Source: Lachnospiraceae bacterium GAM79 (GTDB lineage Bacteria > Bacillota > Clostridia > Lachnospirales > Lachnospiraceae). From it: a DNA stretch of 64,000 nt. Shown in pieces: positions 17,499 to 25,053 of this stretch; position 1 is the stretch's first letter; each line of letters begins with the position of its first letter. The stretch is from the NCBI GenBank assembly GCA_003584705.1, contig AP018536.1:1922001-1986000 (forward strand). The letters are read 5' to 3'. The position numbers and the translations under genes are program-made. The notes beneath the pieces were generated by a model, which was given only the letters and a program-made list of their open reading frames with translations, was not told where the DNA came from and searched no databases.

Positions 17499-17540
17499 AA
17501 AGTTACCCAAAATTTGAAAATCTTTTTTGTATAGTTTTCT

Positions 17541-17577
17541 AAGGGATCCCTCGTTGACAAGCCAGGGATTCTTTTTT
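17541..17577 (+). terminator. Terminator of the WYL gene, overlapping the nrdD promoter
   Basis: AAGGGATCCCT (17541-17551) pairs with AGGGATTCTTT (17564-17574, G-U pairs included), followed by further T. The loop contains the -35 box of the nrdD promoter. Confidence 0.65.
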
Positions 17578-17582
17578 ATACT
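17554..17582 (+). promoter_or_regulatory. Sigma-A promoter of nrdD
   Basis: TTGACA (17554-17559, perfect) and TATACT (17577-17582) are 17 bases apart. The start is predicted near 17589, just ahead of the first NrdR box. Confidence 0.8.
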
Positions 17583-17597
17583 GGTACATAGCACCCA

Positions 17598-17643
17598 CAA
17601 TATATTGCTTTTTGATGACTACAGATACCATATATGGTATCTA
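17598..17643 (+). promoter_or_regulatory. Tandem NrdR boxes controlling nrdD
   Basis: Box 1 has the core CAATATATTG (17598-17607). Box 2 is the 20-base palindrome AGATACCATATATGGTATCT (17624-17643) with core CCATATATGG. The centres are 30 bases apart, close to the three-helical-turn spacing of known NrdR site pairs. NrdR with bound (d)ATP represses ribonucleotide reductase genes. The sites lie just downstream of the promoter, so repression would block transcription. No nrdR gene is in the window. Confidence 0.8.
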
Positions 17644-17720
17644 CAAACGTTATCGTAAGTGAGGGGAATACAGTAAATCCGGGCAACAGCCGGGGATTAT
17701 CAGATGAAGGGAAGAGAAAG

Positions 17721-19910
17721 ATGAGCAGTAATTTTGAACATGCCCATGAAGAAAATGAAGATTATGGCAAAAAGTTCAGACCGGACAGAGAGATCTACGT
17801 CGTTAAAAAGGACGGGAGCAAAGAGCTTTTTAATGTACAGAAGGTGATCAGCGCTGTAGGCAAGAGTGCGTACCGTGCCCTGACAAAATTCACCAGAGAA
17901 GAAAAAGAGCAGATCTGCCGGTATGTGGTAGAAAAAGTAAATGAACTGGAAGTGGATGAAGTACCCATTCCCATTATGCACAATATTGTGGAAAGTGCCT
18001 TAGAGCAGGTAAAACCGGTCGTTGCAAAAAGCTACCGCGATTATCGTAACTATAAGCAGGATTTTGTACGGATGCTGGATGATGTCTACAAAAAGAGCCA
18101 GTCCATCATGTACATCGGAGACAAGGAAAATGCCAACACGGATTCCGCACTGGTATCTACCAAGCGCAGCCTGATCTTCAATCAGCTGAACAAGGAACTG
18201 TACCAGAAGTTCTTCCTGACCACGGAAGAGATCCAGGCCTGCCGGGACGGTTATATTTATGTCCATGACATGTCCGCCAGAAGAGATACCATGAATTGTT
18301 GTCTGTTCGACGTGCAGAGTGTACTGACCGGCGGATTTGAGATGGGCAATATCTGGTACAATGAGCCGAAGACACTGGATGTGGCGTTTGATGTTATCGG
18401 CGATATCGTTTTAAGTGCAGCCAGCCAGCAGTACGGCGGATTCACCGTACCCAGCGTGGATCTGATCCTGGAGCCGTATGCGGAGAAGTCTTATAACAGA
18501 GCGCTGGCAAAATATGAGCGTCTGGGTATTGCCGCAGATGTGGCGGAAGCAGAGGCACTGGCAGATGTCCAGAAAGAATTTGAACAGGGCTTCCAGGGGT
18601 GGGAGTACAAGTTCAATACTGTGGCCAGCAGCCGTGGTGATTATCCGTTTATTACCGTGACCGCAGGAACCGGCACCGGTAAATTTGCAAAGATGGCGAC
18701 TATTACCATGCTGGATGTCCGCAGAAAGGGACAGGGCAAAAAGGACCACAAGAAGCCTGTATTGTTCCCTAAGATCGTATTCTTATATGATGAGAATCTG
18801 CACGGCCCCGGAAAGCCGCTGGAGGATGTTTTCGAGGCAGGTGTGGAATGCTCTGCCAAGACCATGTATCCCGACTGGCTGAGTCTTACCGGCAAGGGCT
18901 ATGTGGCAAGCATGTACAAGCAGTATGGCAAGATCGTATCTCCCATGGGATGCAGAGCATTTCTGTCTCCATGGTATGAGAGAGGCGGCATGCATCCTGC
19001 AGATGACAAGGACCAGCCGGTATTTGTGGGACGTTTCAACATCGGTGCGGTATCCCTGCATCTGCCTATGATTCTGGCCAAGGCAAGAAAAGAAAGCAAA
19101 GACTTTTATGAAGTGCTGGATTATTATCTGGAACTGATCCGTCAGCTGCATATCCGGACCTATGCTTATCTGGGAGAAATGCGTGCGTCCACGAATCCTC
19201 TGGCATATTGCGAGGGCGGTTTCCTGGGTGGACATCTGAAGCTGACAGACAAGATCAAACCGTTACTGAAATCCGCTACGGCCAGCTTCGGCATTACGGC
19301 ATTAAATGAACTGCAGGAACTGTACAACGGCAAATCACTGGTGGAAGACGGTGCATTTGCGGTAGAAGTTCTGGAGCATATCAACCAGAAAATTTCCGAG
19401 TACAAGGAAGAGGACGGCAATCTGTATGCCATCTACGGAACCCCGGCGGAGAATCTGTGCGGTCTTCAGGTCAAGCAGTTCCGTGAAAAATACGGTATTA
19501 TCGAGGGTGTATCCGACCGAGAATATGTCAGCAACAGCTTCCATTGCCATGTGACAGAGGATATTACGCCGATCCAGAAACAGGATCTGGAGAACCGTTT
19601 CTGGGATCTGAGCAACGGCGGTAAGATCCAGTATGTAAAATATCCCATTGATTACAATACCGAAGCCATCAAGACACTGATCCACAGAGCCATGGATATG
19701 GGCTTCTACGAGGGTGTCAATCTGTCTCTGGCTTACTGCGATGACTGTGGCCATCAGGAACTGGAAATGGATGTATGTCCTGTCTGCGGCAGCCGGAATC
19801 TGACCAAGATCGACCGTATGAACGGCTATCTGTCTTACTCCAGAGTACATGGAGATACAAGACTGAACGATGCCAAGATGGCGGAGATCGCAGAGCGGAA
19901 AAGTATGTAG
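17721..19910 (+). CDS. nrdD: Anaerobic (class III) ribonucleoside-triphosphate reductase
   Basis: The 729-residue protein starts with an ATP-cone allosteric domain (IYVVKKDGSKELFNVQKVI). The radical-enzyme barrel contains conserved Cys residues such as MNCCLFDVQS. The C-terminal zinc site is CDDCGHQ ... CPVCGSRN, and the glycyl-radical loop is RMNGYLSYSRV with Gly702. It reduces NTPs to dNTPs using a glycyl radical made by NrdG, under anaerobic conditions only. The start MSSNFEHAHEEN is chosen because an in-frame ATG at 17634 falls inside an NrdR box. nrdG follows after 19 bases. Confidence 0.95.
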   Translation: MSSNFEHAHEENEDYGKKFRPDREIYVVKKDGSKELFNVQKVISAVGKSAYRALTKFTREEKEQICRYVVEKVNELEVDEVPIPIMHNIVESALEQVKPVVAKSYRDYRNYKQDFVRMLDDVYKKSQSIMYIGDKENANTDSALVSTKRSLIFNQLNKELYQKFFLTTEEIQACRDGYIYVHDMSARRDTMNCCLFDVQSVLTGGFEMGNIWYNEPKTLDVAFDVIGDIVLSAASQQYGGFTVPSVDLILEPYAEKSYNRALAKYERLGIAADVAEAEALADVQKEFEQGFQGWEYKFNTVASSRGDYPFITVTAGTGTGKFAKMATITMLDVRRKGQGKKDHKKPVLFPKIVFLYDENLHGPGKPLEDVFEAGVECSAKTMYPDWLSLTGKGYVASMYKQYGKIVSPMGCRAFLSPWYERGGMHPADDKDQPVFVGRFNIGAVSLHLPMILAKARKESKDFYEVLDYYLELIRQLHIRTYAYLGEMRASTNPLAYCEGGFLGGHLKLTDKIKPLLKSATASFGITALNELQELYNGKSLVEDGAFAVEVLEHINQKISEYKEEDGNLYAIYGTPAENLCGLQVKQFREKYGIIEGVSDREYVSNSFHCHVTEDITPIQKQDLENRFWDLSNGGKIQYVKYPIDYNTEAIKTLIHRAMDMGFYEGVNLSLAYCDDCGHQELEMDVCPVCGSRNLTKIDRMNGYLSYSRVHGDTRLNDAKMAEIAERKSM

Positions 19911-19929
19911 AGACAGGATGGACAGATAA

Positions 19930-20439
19930 ATGAGATATCATAATATAACCAAGGACGATATGCTGAACGGCGATGGTCTGCGGGTCGTACTGTGGGTGGC
20001 AGGCTGCAACCATTGCTGCAAGGAATGCCAGAATCCTATTACCTGGGACCCTGACGGAGGACTCTTATTTGACGAAAGCGCAAAACAGGAGATCTTCGAA
20101 CAGTTGGAAAAGCCGTACATTTCCGGTATTACCTTTTCCGGCGGAGATCCGATGCATCCCGTGAACCGGGCGGATGTCAGAGACCTCATGAGTGAAATCC
20201 GGGAAAAATATCCCACGAAAACGATCTGGATGTACACCGGGGACAGCTGGGAAGACATCTGTGATCTGCCGGTGATGCAGTATGTGGATGTGGTAGTAGA
20301 CGGTGAATTCCATGTGGAGGAAAAAGATGTAAAGCTCCTGTGGAAGGGCAGTAAGAACCAGCGGGTGATCGATGTGAAGAAGACCCTGGCCAGTGACCAT
20401 AGACGGGTGCCGGTATTGCACTGCGGGGATTACGCATAG
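19930..20439 (+). CDS. nrdG: Anaerobic ribonucleotide reductase activating protein (radical SAM)
   Basis: The 169-residue protein has the radical-SAM cluster motif CxxxCxxC in AGCNHCCKECQNP and the SAM-binding FSGGDPM. It uses S-adenosylmethionine and a [4Fe-4S] cluster to generate the glycyl radical on NrdD Gly702. It lies directly after nrdD and shares its promoter and NrdR control. Length is usual for NrdG. Confidence 0.95.
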   Translation: MRYHNITKDDMLNGDGLRVVLWVAGCNHCCKECQNPITWDPDGGLLFDESAKQEIFEQLEKPYISGITFSGGDPMHPVNRADVRDLMSEIREKYPTKTIWMYTGDSWEDICDLPVMQYVDVVVDGEFHVEEKDVKLLWKGSKNQRVIDVKKTLASDHRRVPVLHCGDYA

Positions 20440-20491
20440 GAAGGGGCTGGTTTCAGCCGGTAATGTAAGAAGAAAAAGGAAAGAACAGACA

Positions 20492-21004
20492 ATGCACAGA
20501 ATAGCAAAATTTCATTTTGTAAGTCCGGGGCAGTTTTTGACTGCCATGCAGGAGGGATATCCTCAGTATACGGAAGCACAGATCAAGGAAATGTATGAAA
20601 ATTTAAAACTTCCCAGGAGAGCCACGAAAGGAAGCGCAGGCTATGATTTCTTCGCACCGTTTGCCTTTACCCTGGCCCCGGGAGAGACCATCAAGATTCC
20701 TACCGGCATTCGTGCTGAAATGAAGGAGGACTGGGTATTACAGATTTATCCGAGAAGCGGACTGGGCTTTAAATACCGTTTGCAGATGAACAATACCGTG
20801 GGCATCATTGACAGTGACTATTTCTTTTCAGATAATGAAGGACATATCTTCATGAAGATCACCAATGATTCCAATGAAGGCAAGACCGTGGAGGTTCCTG
20901 CGGGAACCGGATTTGCACAGGGAATCTTTATGCAGTATGGCATCACGGAAGATGATGATGCGGAAGGAATCCGTAACGGCGGCTTCGGAAGCACCACGAA
21001 GTAA
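20492..21004 (+). CDS. dut: Deoxyuridine 5'-triphosphate nucleotidohydrolase (dUTPase)
   Basis: The 170-residue protein carries the trimeric dUTPase motifs: KGSAGYDFFA (1), YPRSGLGFKY (2), GIIDSDYFFSD (3) and the C-terminal RNGGFGSTTK (5). It cleaves dUTP to dUMP and pyrophosphate, keeping uracil out of DNA and feeding dTMP synthesis. An N-terminal extension of about 45 residues precedes motif 1. The start MHRIAKFHFV has AAAAAGGAAAG upstream; an ATG at 20393 lies inside nrdG. Grouping with nrdD-nrdG makes a dNTP-supply operon. Confidence 0.92.
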   Translation: MHRIAKFHFVSPGQFLTAMQEGYPQYTEAQIKEMYENLKLPRRATKGSAGYDFFAPFAFTLAPGETIKIPTGIRAEMKEDWVLQIYPRSGLGFKYRLQMNNTVGIIDSDYFFSDNEGHIFMKITNDSNEGKTVEVPAGTGFAQGIFMQYGITEDDDAEGIRNGGFGSTTK

Positions 21005-21031
21005 CAGGTAAAACAACAAAATAGCAGAATA

Positions 21032-21088
21032 AAATCCCCCGAATGGGACATGATGAAATTTAGATCATAGACCCAAGGGGGATTTTTT
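21032..21088 (+). terminator. Extended hairpin with T-run, also covering the SD of the next gene
   Basis: AAATCCCCC (21032-21040) pairs with GGGGGATTT (21077-21085), followed by TTT. The loop folds again (GGG..ATGAT / ATCAT..CCC). It looks like a terminator for nrdD-nrdG-dut, but the 3' arm is also the ribosome binding site (AAGGGGG) of the gene starting at 21089. Confidence 0.75.
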
Positions 21089-22528
21089 ATGCCACAGAAC
21101 AAACAACCAAAGCTCGTCAGAATATCGGAAAAGCTTCAGCAGAATATGCAGTATGTGGATGAACTGATGGGACTGGAAACCAATTTCGATATTATTCACC
21201 GGGTGATCCGTCTCGGTGACACCGATGCCTGCATGTATCTGATCGATGGTTTCTGCAAGGACGAACTGATGCAGAAAATATTACAGTATCTGATGGATCT
21301 GAAGGCGGAGGACTTCCCAAAGGATGCCCATGAGATGTCCAAAATCGCGATTCCCTACGTGGAGGTGGATCTGGACGATACCTGGGAGAAAATACTGGGA
21401 GCTTTGTTGTCCGGCGTCTTTGTCCTGTTATTGGACGGTTATGAAAAGGCGGTGTTGATCGATGCCAGAACCTATCCCACCAGAGGGGTGGAGGAGCCGG
21501 ACAAGGACAAGGTACTCCGGGGGTCCAAGGACGGCTTCGTGGAGACAGTGGTATTCAATACAGCATTGATCCGCCGCAGGATCCGTAGTACGGATCTTCA
21601 TATGGAAATGCTTAATGCCGGTGAGAATTCCAGAACAGATATCGTACTGTGTTATATGGAGAGCCGTGTGGATCCGAAACTTCTTACGCAGATCCGGGAA
21701 CGGATCCGTTCCATTCAGGTGGATGCTCTGGCCATGAATCAGGAAAGCCTGGCGGAATGTCTGTACCAGCGGAAGTGGTACAATCCGTTTCCGAAGTTCA
21801 AATACACGGAGCGGCCGGATACGGCGGCAGCCCAGGTGCTGGAAGGCAATCTGGTGATCCTGGTGGACAATTCCCCTTCTGCCATGATCCTGCCCACCAC
21901 GATCTTTGATGTGGTGGAAGAGGCGGATGATTATTACTTTCCGCCGGTCACCGGAACGTATCTGCGTCTGACCCGTTTCCTGATCGCACTGCTCACGTAT
22001 TTCGTGACACCCACATATCTGATCCTTATGAATCATCGGATGTGGATCCCAGAGAATCTGGAATTTATTATTCTGAAAGAGGATCCCAATGTGCCTCTGA
22101 TCCTGCAGTTTTTACTGTTGGAGCTGGCCATTGACGGACTGCGGCTGGCGGCGGTCAACACACCGAATATGCTGAGTACTCCCTTGAGTGTCATGGCGGC
22201 GCTGGTGCTGGGAGAATTTTCGGTGGAGAGTGGGTGGTTCTCCAGTGAGGTTATGCTTGCCATGGCATTTGTGGCCATTGCTAATTACACGCAGGCTAAT
22301 TATGAATTGGGTTATGCCTTGAAATTTATGCGGATCCTCAATCTGATTTTGACACAGCTTTTCGGAATATGGGGTTATATTGCCGGACTTATTATATTTG
22401 CGCTGGCGCTCCTTACGAATAAGACAATCTCCGGACAAAGCTATCTGTATCCGCTGATTCCTTTTGACAGAGCAAAAATGAGAAATCGTTTCTTCCGTGG
22501 AAGAATGCCAGGAACCAGAAAAATGTGA
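21089..22528 (+). CDS. Spore germination protein, GerA A-subunit / SpoVAF family
   Basis: The 479-residue protein has a soluble N-terminal half and a C-terminal membrane part with about four to five spans (from FVLLLDGY onwards and LTRFLIALLTYFVTPTYLIL). It shows the GerA-family segments DLHMEML..GENSRTDIVLCYM and LTQIRERIRSIQVD and the hallmark PPVTGTYLRLTRF. No B or C receptor subunit genes follow, which fits SpoVAF rather than a GerABC operon. It would sit in the spore inner membrane and take part in germination. Its SD lies in the 3' arm of the preceding hairpin, so a transcript from upstream would be poorly translated. Confidence 0.88.
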   Translation: MPQNKQPKLVRISEKLQQNMQYVDELMGLETNFDIIHRVIRLGDTDACMYLIDGFCKDELMQKILQYLMDLKAEDFPKDAHEMSKIAIPYVEVDLDDTWEKILGALLSGVFVLLLDGYEKAVLIDARTYPTRGVEEPDKDKVLRGSKDGFVETVVFNTALIRRRIRSTDLHMEMLNAGENSRTDIVLCYMESRVDPKLLTQIRERIRSIQVDALAMNQESLAECLYQRKWYNPFPKFKYTERPDTAAAQVLEGNLVILVDNSPSAMILPTTIFDVVEEADDYYFPPVTGTYLRLTRFLIALLTYFVTPTYLILMNHRMWIPENLEFIILKEDPNVPLILQFLLLELAIDGLRLAAVNTPNMLSTPLSVMAALVLGEFSVESGWFSSEVMLAMAFVAIANYTQANYELGYALKFMRILNLILTQLFGIWGYIAGLIIFALALLTNKTISGQSYLYPLIPFDRAKMRNRFFRGRMPGTRKM

Positions 22529-22549
22529 CAAAATGTATCACTTTTGTCA
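22526..22549. promoter_or_regulatory. 8-bp inverted repeat upstream of degV promoter
   Basis: TGACAAAA (22526-22533) and TTTTGTCA (22542-22549) are perfect inverted repeats around 8 bases. The first overlaps the stop codon of the GerA-family gene. Without a T-run it is a weak terminator at best; an operator is possible. Confidence 0.4.
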
Positions 22550-22556
22550 GCGAAAA

Positions 22557-22585
22557 TTGAAATGGGTGCCCTTTTGATGTATGCT
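22557..22585 (+). promoter_or_regulatory. Sigma-A promoter of degV
   Basis: TTGAAA (22557-22562) and TATGCT (22580-22585) are 17 bases apart; the start would be about 25 bases before the degV ATG. Confidence 0.5.
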
Positions 22586-22618
22586 TAGGAAAAATTGATA
22601 GCATCAGGAGGGTAACAA

Positions 22619-23482
22619 ATGTTTAAAATCGTTACAGACAGTACTGCTGATCTGCCGGTAGAGTATCTGAAGGAACATGATCTTGGATGCATGAACCTTA
22701 GCTATATCATGGATGGTGTGACTTACGGACAAGGACAGGAACTTCCCGAAAAAGAATTCTATGCATTGATGAGACAGGGCAAGATGCCGACTACATCCCA
22801 GGTCAACCCTGAGGAGGCAAAGGCTCATTTTACGGAATATCTGAAAGAAAATAAAGAGATCCTCTGTATCGCTTTCTCCTCCGGACTGAGCGGTACTTAC
22901 AACAGCATGCGGATCGCGGCGGATGAGATCATGGAGGAACAGCCCGATTGCAAGATCATCGTGATCGACAGTCTGTGCGCTTCTCTGGGAGAGGGACTGC
23001 TGGTCCACAAGGCAGTGACTTTGAGAGATCAGGGCAAATCCATGGAAGAAGTGGCAGAGTGGGTGAAGAATAATCGTCTGCATCTGGTACATGTATTTAC
23101 CGTGGATGATCTGTATCACCTCTACCGCGGCGGACGTGTCAGCAAGGCTACGGCATTTGTAGGAACACTGGCCGGTATCAAACCCAAGCTTCATGTAGAT
23201 AACGATGGACATCTGATTGTCATCGGTAAGGTAAGAGGACGTAAGAAATCTCTGCATGCACTGGTGGATTACATGGAGGAGAAGATGGGATCCTACCGTG
23301 ACCAGAACGATATTGTTTTCATCAGCCACGGTGATGATCTGCCTGCGGCGGAACTGGTGAGAGACTTGGTAAAGGCGCGTTTTGGCATGGACAGCTTCCT
23401 CATCAACTATGTGGGCCCCACCATTGGTTCTCATTCTGGCCCCGGAACACTGGCATTGTTCTTCATGGGCGAAGAGAGATAA
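22619..23482 (+). CDS. DegV family fatty-acid-binding protein
   Basis: The 287-residue protein opens with the family hallmark KIVTDSTADLP. It continues with MPTTSQVNPEE, SSGLSGTYNS, IDSLCASLGEGL, the YRGGRVSK loop and the C-terminal GPTIGSHSGPGTLALFF. DegV/FakB-type proteins bind a long-chain fatty acid and hand it to the kinase FakA for phospholipid synthesis. No fakA gene is nearby, so its partner must be elsewhere. AGGAGG sits 8-9 bases before the ATG. It appears to be a single gene, ended by a two-way terminator. Confidence 0.93.
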   Translation: MFKIVTDSTADLPVEYLKEHDLGCMNLSYIMDGVTYGQGQELPEKEFYALMRQGKMPTTSQVNPEEAKAHFTEYLKENKEILCIAFSSGLSGTYNSMRIAADEIMEEQPDCKIIVIDSLCASLGEGLLVHKAVTLRDQGKSMEEVAEWVKNNRLHLVHVFTVDDLYHLYRGGRVSKATAFVGTLAGIKPKLHVDNDGHLIVIGKVRGRKKSLHALVDYMEEKMGSYRDQNDIVFISHGDDLPAAELVRDLVKARFGMDSFLINYVGPTIGSHSGPGTLALFFMGEER

Positions 23483-23516
23483 TACCTGGCGAAAAGAGAT
23501 AATTCTGAAAATTGAA

Positions 23517-23571
23517 AAAAGGCTGCCAGTTTCGAAGCGGAAATTATAGGATTCGGAACCGGCAGCCTTTT
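23517..23571. terminator. Bidirectional terminator between degV and cotJC
   Basis: AAAAGGCTGCC (23517-23527) pairs with GGCAGCCTTTT (23561-23571), and the inner GTTTCGAA pairs with TTCGGAAC. T-runs are present in both reading directions, as suits the convergent degV and cotJABC genes. Confidence 0.85.
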
Positions 23572-23626
23572 CTAAATTGTTTTGATACAAAATTGGATTC
23601 TGGAAGCGTGCATGGTAAAAAAGTTA

Positions 23627-24241
23627 TCAGGTCTCGCAGGAATCACAGCGGTCAAATCCGGGATTGAATGCATAGAAGTTCCTGGAGTTCAGGTGATCCT
23701 GGGCAATGCGCAAGGCTTCACCGAAGCGCTGGTAGTGGACGATCTCCCGGGCTCTGAGGAACTTGATGGGTTCACAGACATCCGGATCCTTGATCAGGCG
23801 CAGAATGTTGTCGTAGGTGGAGCGGGCTTTCTGTTCCGCAGCCATACTTTCGTGCAGATCTGTGATGATGTCTCCTTTTACCTGAAATTCACAGGCATTG
23901 AAGGGCACACCGCCTGCTGCCTGAGGCCAGACACCAATGGTGTGATCCACATAATAATTGGCAAATCCGCTTTTCTCGATCTCTTCCATGGAGAGGTCAC
24001 GGGTCAGCTGGTGAACGATGGTGGCAACCATTTCCAAATGTCCAAGCTCTTCAGTTCCGATATCCGTCAACAGTCCTGCCACTTCCTTAAAGGGCATGGA
24101 ATAACGCTGGGACAGATAACGCATGCTGGCACCCATTTCCCCGTCGGGGCCACCGTACTGGGAGATGATGACCTGGGCCAGTTTGGCATTGGGTTCCTTG
24201 ATATTTACAGGGAACTGTAATCTTTTCTCATAACTCCACAT
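23627..24241 (-). CDS. cotJC: Spore coat protein CotJC (manganese catalase family)
   Basis: The 204-residue protein begins MWSYEKRLQFPVNI and has the ferritin-like four-helix pattern of CotJC, with candidate metal ligands in GPDGEMGA, TEELGHLEMV and ESMAAEQKAR. It ends in a Cys-containing tail (RCDSCET). CotJC belongs to the Mn-catalase family and sits in the spore coat; in several clostridia it contributes to peroxide breakdown. Start overlaps the cotJB stop (ATGA), with GGAAGGAGG upstream. Confidence 0.95.
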   Translation of the reverse strand: MWSYEKRLQFPVNIKEPNAKLAQVIISQYGGPDGEMGASMRYLSQRYSMPFKEVAGLLTDIGTEELGHLEMVATIVHQLTRDLSMEEIEKSGFANYYVDHTIGVWPQAAGGVPFNACEFQVKGDIITDLHESMAAEQKARSTYDNILRLIKDPDVCEPIKFLRAREIVHYQRFGEALRIAQDHLNSRNFYAFNPGFDRCDSCET

Positions 24242-24495
24242 CAGTTACATCCTCCTTCCCAGGGTAAGGGAGCGTTGCCCCAGCGCCACTCCTTGTTACT
24301 TTCTGCCAGATCTTTCCGCAGGGGGTAATATTCTCTGGAGAATTCCCGCTCCATCTGTGTCTTGATTCTGGCATAATGGTTGAAATACTCCATGGCATTC
24401 CGGTCTGTGGGGTGAGTGTCCAGATACAGCATCAGATCCGTCAGAACGAAGTCGGCAATGCCGATGTCGTGCAGCATTTTTTCTTCACTGTTCAT
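24241..24495 (-). CDS. cotJB: Spore coat protein CotJB
   Basis: The 84-residue protein (MNSEEKMLHDIGIADFVLTD...) matches the short CotJB family, with the typical LYLDTHPTDRNAMEYFNHY segment and the C-terminal Trp-rich EWRWGNAPLPWEGGCN. The start at 24495 is preferred over the ATG three codons earlier because AAGGAG is then 9 bases away and the codon overlaps the cotJA stop. It is needed with CotJA and CotJC in the coat; its biochemical role is unknown. Confidence 0.93.
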   Translation of the reverse strand: MNSEEKMLHDIGIADFVLTDLMLYLDTHPTDRNAMEYFNHYARIKTQMEREFSREYYPLRKDLAESNKEWRWGNAPLPWEGGCN

Positions 24496-24662
24496 TTTAC
24501 GCATCTCCTTCCGGTAAAAGGTTTGTCAAGCTCCGGAAAAATGGTACCCGCCTGGTAGCCTTTTTCCAGATTCTCATACATTTTGGTGAAATGCTGCCAG
24601 GGAACATAGGCCATGGCCAGTGGATATTTTTCAAAATGTTCTTCAAAAGAATAGTCTTTCAT
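24492..24662 (-). CDS. cotJA: Spore coat associated protein CotJA
   Basis: The 56-residue protein begins MKDYSFEEHFEKYPLAMAYV and shows the CotJA pattern YPLAMAYVPWQ..FTKMYENLEKGYQAGTIFPELDKPF. AAAGGA lies about 9 bases before the start. It is the first gene of cotJABC; all three overlap by ATGA junctions. An earlier in-frame ATG at 24782 would read through the promoter and is rejected. Confidence 0.93.
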   Translation of the reverse strand: MKDYSFEEHFEKYPLAMAYVPWQHFTKMYENLEKGYQAGTIFPELDKPFTGRRCVK

Positions 24663-24692
24663 AGCAATCCTTTCCAATAATTCATTTAATAT

Positions 24693-24720
24693 ATGGTATG
24701 ATCGGACGAAAAAATAGTGC
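24693..24720 (-). promoter_or_regulatory. Sigma-E-like promoter of cotJABC
   Basis: On the - strand, GCACTATT (24720-24713) and CATACCAT (24700-24693) are 12 bases apart, close to the sigma-E pattern. cotJ is a sigma-E operon in Bacillus subtilis. Confidence 0.5.
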
Positions 24721-24741
24721 CAAATAAATAGATGATACAAA

Positions 24742-24770
24742 TTGGATACAAAGATGAGATATGCTATAAT
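24742..24770 (+). promoter_or_regulatory. Sigma-A promoter of structured RNA copy 2
   Basis: TTGGAT (24742-24747) and TATAAT (24765-24770) are 17 bases apart. The start would fall near 24777, at the foot of the first RNA helix. Confidence 0.75.
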
Positions 24771-24776
24771 AAACTC

Positions 24777-24957
24777 ACCCATAGAAAGTCCACATGACTG
24801 CTTGCAGGCAAGGTGTACTTTCTATGAGGGGAGTAAACAGACATGAACAAGTAGGACGGTAGTCCGGATTGTGAATGTCTGTTACGATTTCGAGAGTGCG
24901 ATAGCACGGAGAAATCGTATTATAAAACAAGCGGCTGCGAAGCAGACATTTGTTTTT
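24777..24957 (+). ncRNA. Structured RNA element, copy 2, with own promoter and terminator
   Basis: Helix 1 is CATAGAAAGT / ACTTTCTATG (24780-24789 with 24817-24826). Helix 2 is GTAAACAGACAT / ATGTCTGTTAC (24833-24844 with 24875-24885), enclosing GGAC-ggta-GTCC. Helix 3 is ACGATTTC / GAAATCGT (24884-24891 with 24911-24918), enclosing GTGC-gata-GCAC. A terminator-like hairpin (24925-24957: AAACAA..CTGC-gaa-GCAG..TTGTTTTT) follows. Compared with copy 1, a C-G pair becomes G-C in helix 2 and an A-T pair becomes G-C in helix 3. An RNA of about 180 bases is expected. It could act in trans or as an attenuator leader of the two-component genes; no known class was recognised. Confidence 0.7.
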
Positions 24958-24969
24958 CTTGCACTATTA

Positions 24970-25025
24970 GCGAACGAATATCCTGCGAAGCAGGATGCAG
25001 AGTGCGATAGCACGAATTCGTGAGC
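24970..25025 (+). other. Possible three-way junction before the response regulator gene
   Basis: GC..ACGAAT (24970-24979) pairs with ATTCGT..GC (25016-25025) and encloses ATCCTGC-gaa-GCAGGAT (24980-24996) and GTGC-gata-GCAC (25002-25013). The 15-mer GAGTGCGATAGCACG also occurs inside the preceding RNA (24894-24908). It may affect initiation of the response regulator, whose ATG is 29 bases downstream. Confidence 0.5.
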
Positions 25026-25053
25026 TTATGAAATGTGGTCGAGGGACAGGGAA

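Noticed and set aside
17650..17700. Partial likeness to a cobalamin riboswitch (GGGAAT..AAATCC..)
   Set aside because: The GCCACTG core and the expected helices are missing, and class III reductase does not use B12.
17634..17720. Longer N-terminus for NrdD
   Set aside because: The start codon falls inside the second NrdR box and has no ribosome binding site.
22604..23590. 328-codon open frame on the - strand
   Set aside because: Antisense of degV; no ribosome binding site and no recognisable protein pattern.
23582..24220. 212-codon open frame on the + strand
   Set aside because: It is the antisense of cotJC, which has clear homology and an ATGA-coupled operon on the other strand.
24663..24782. 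Longer N-terminus for CotJA
   Set aside because: It would read through the sigma-E-like promoter and adds residues not seen in the family.
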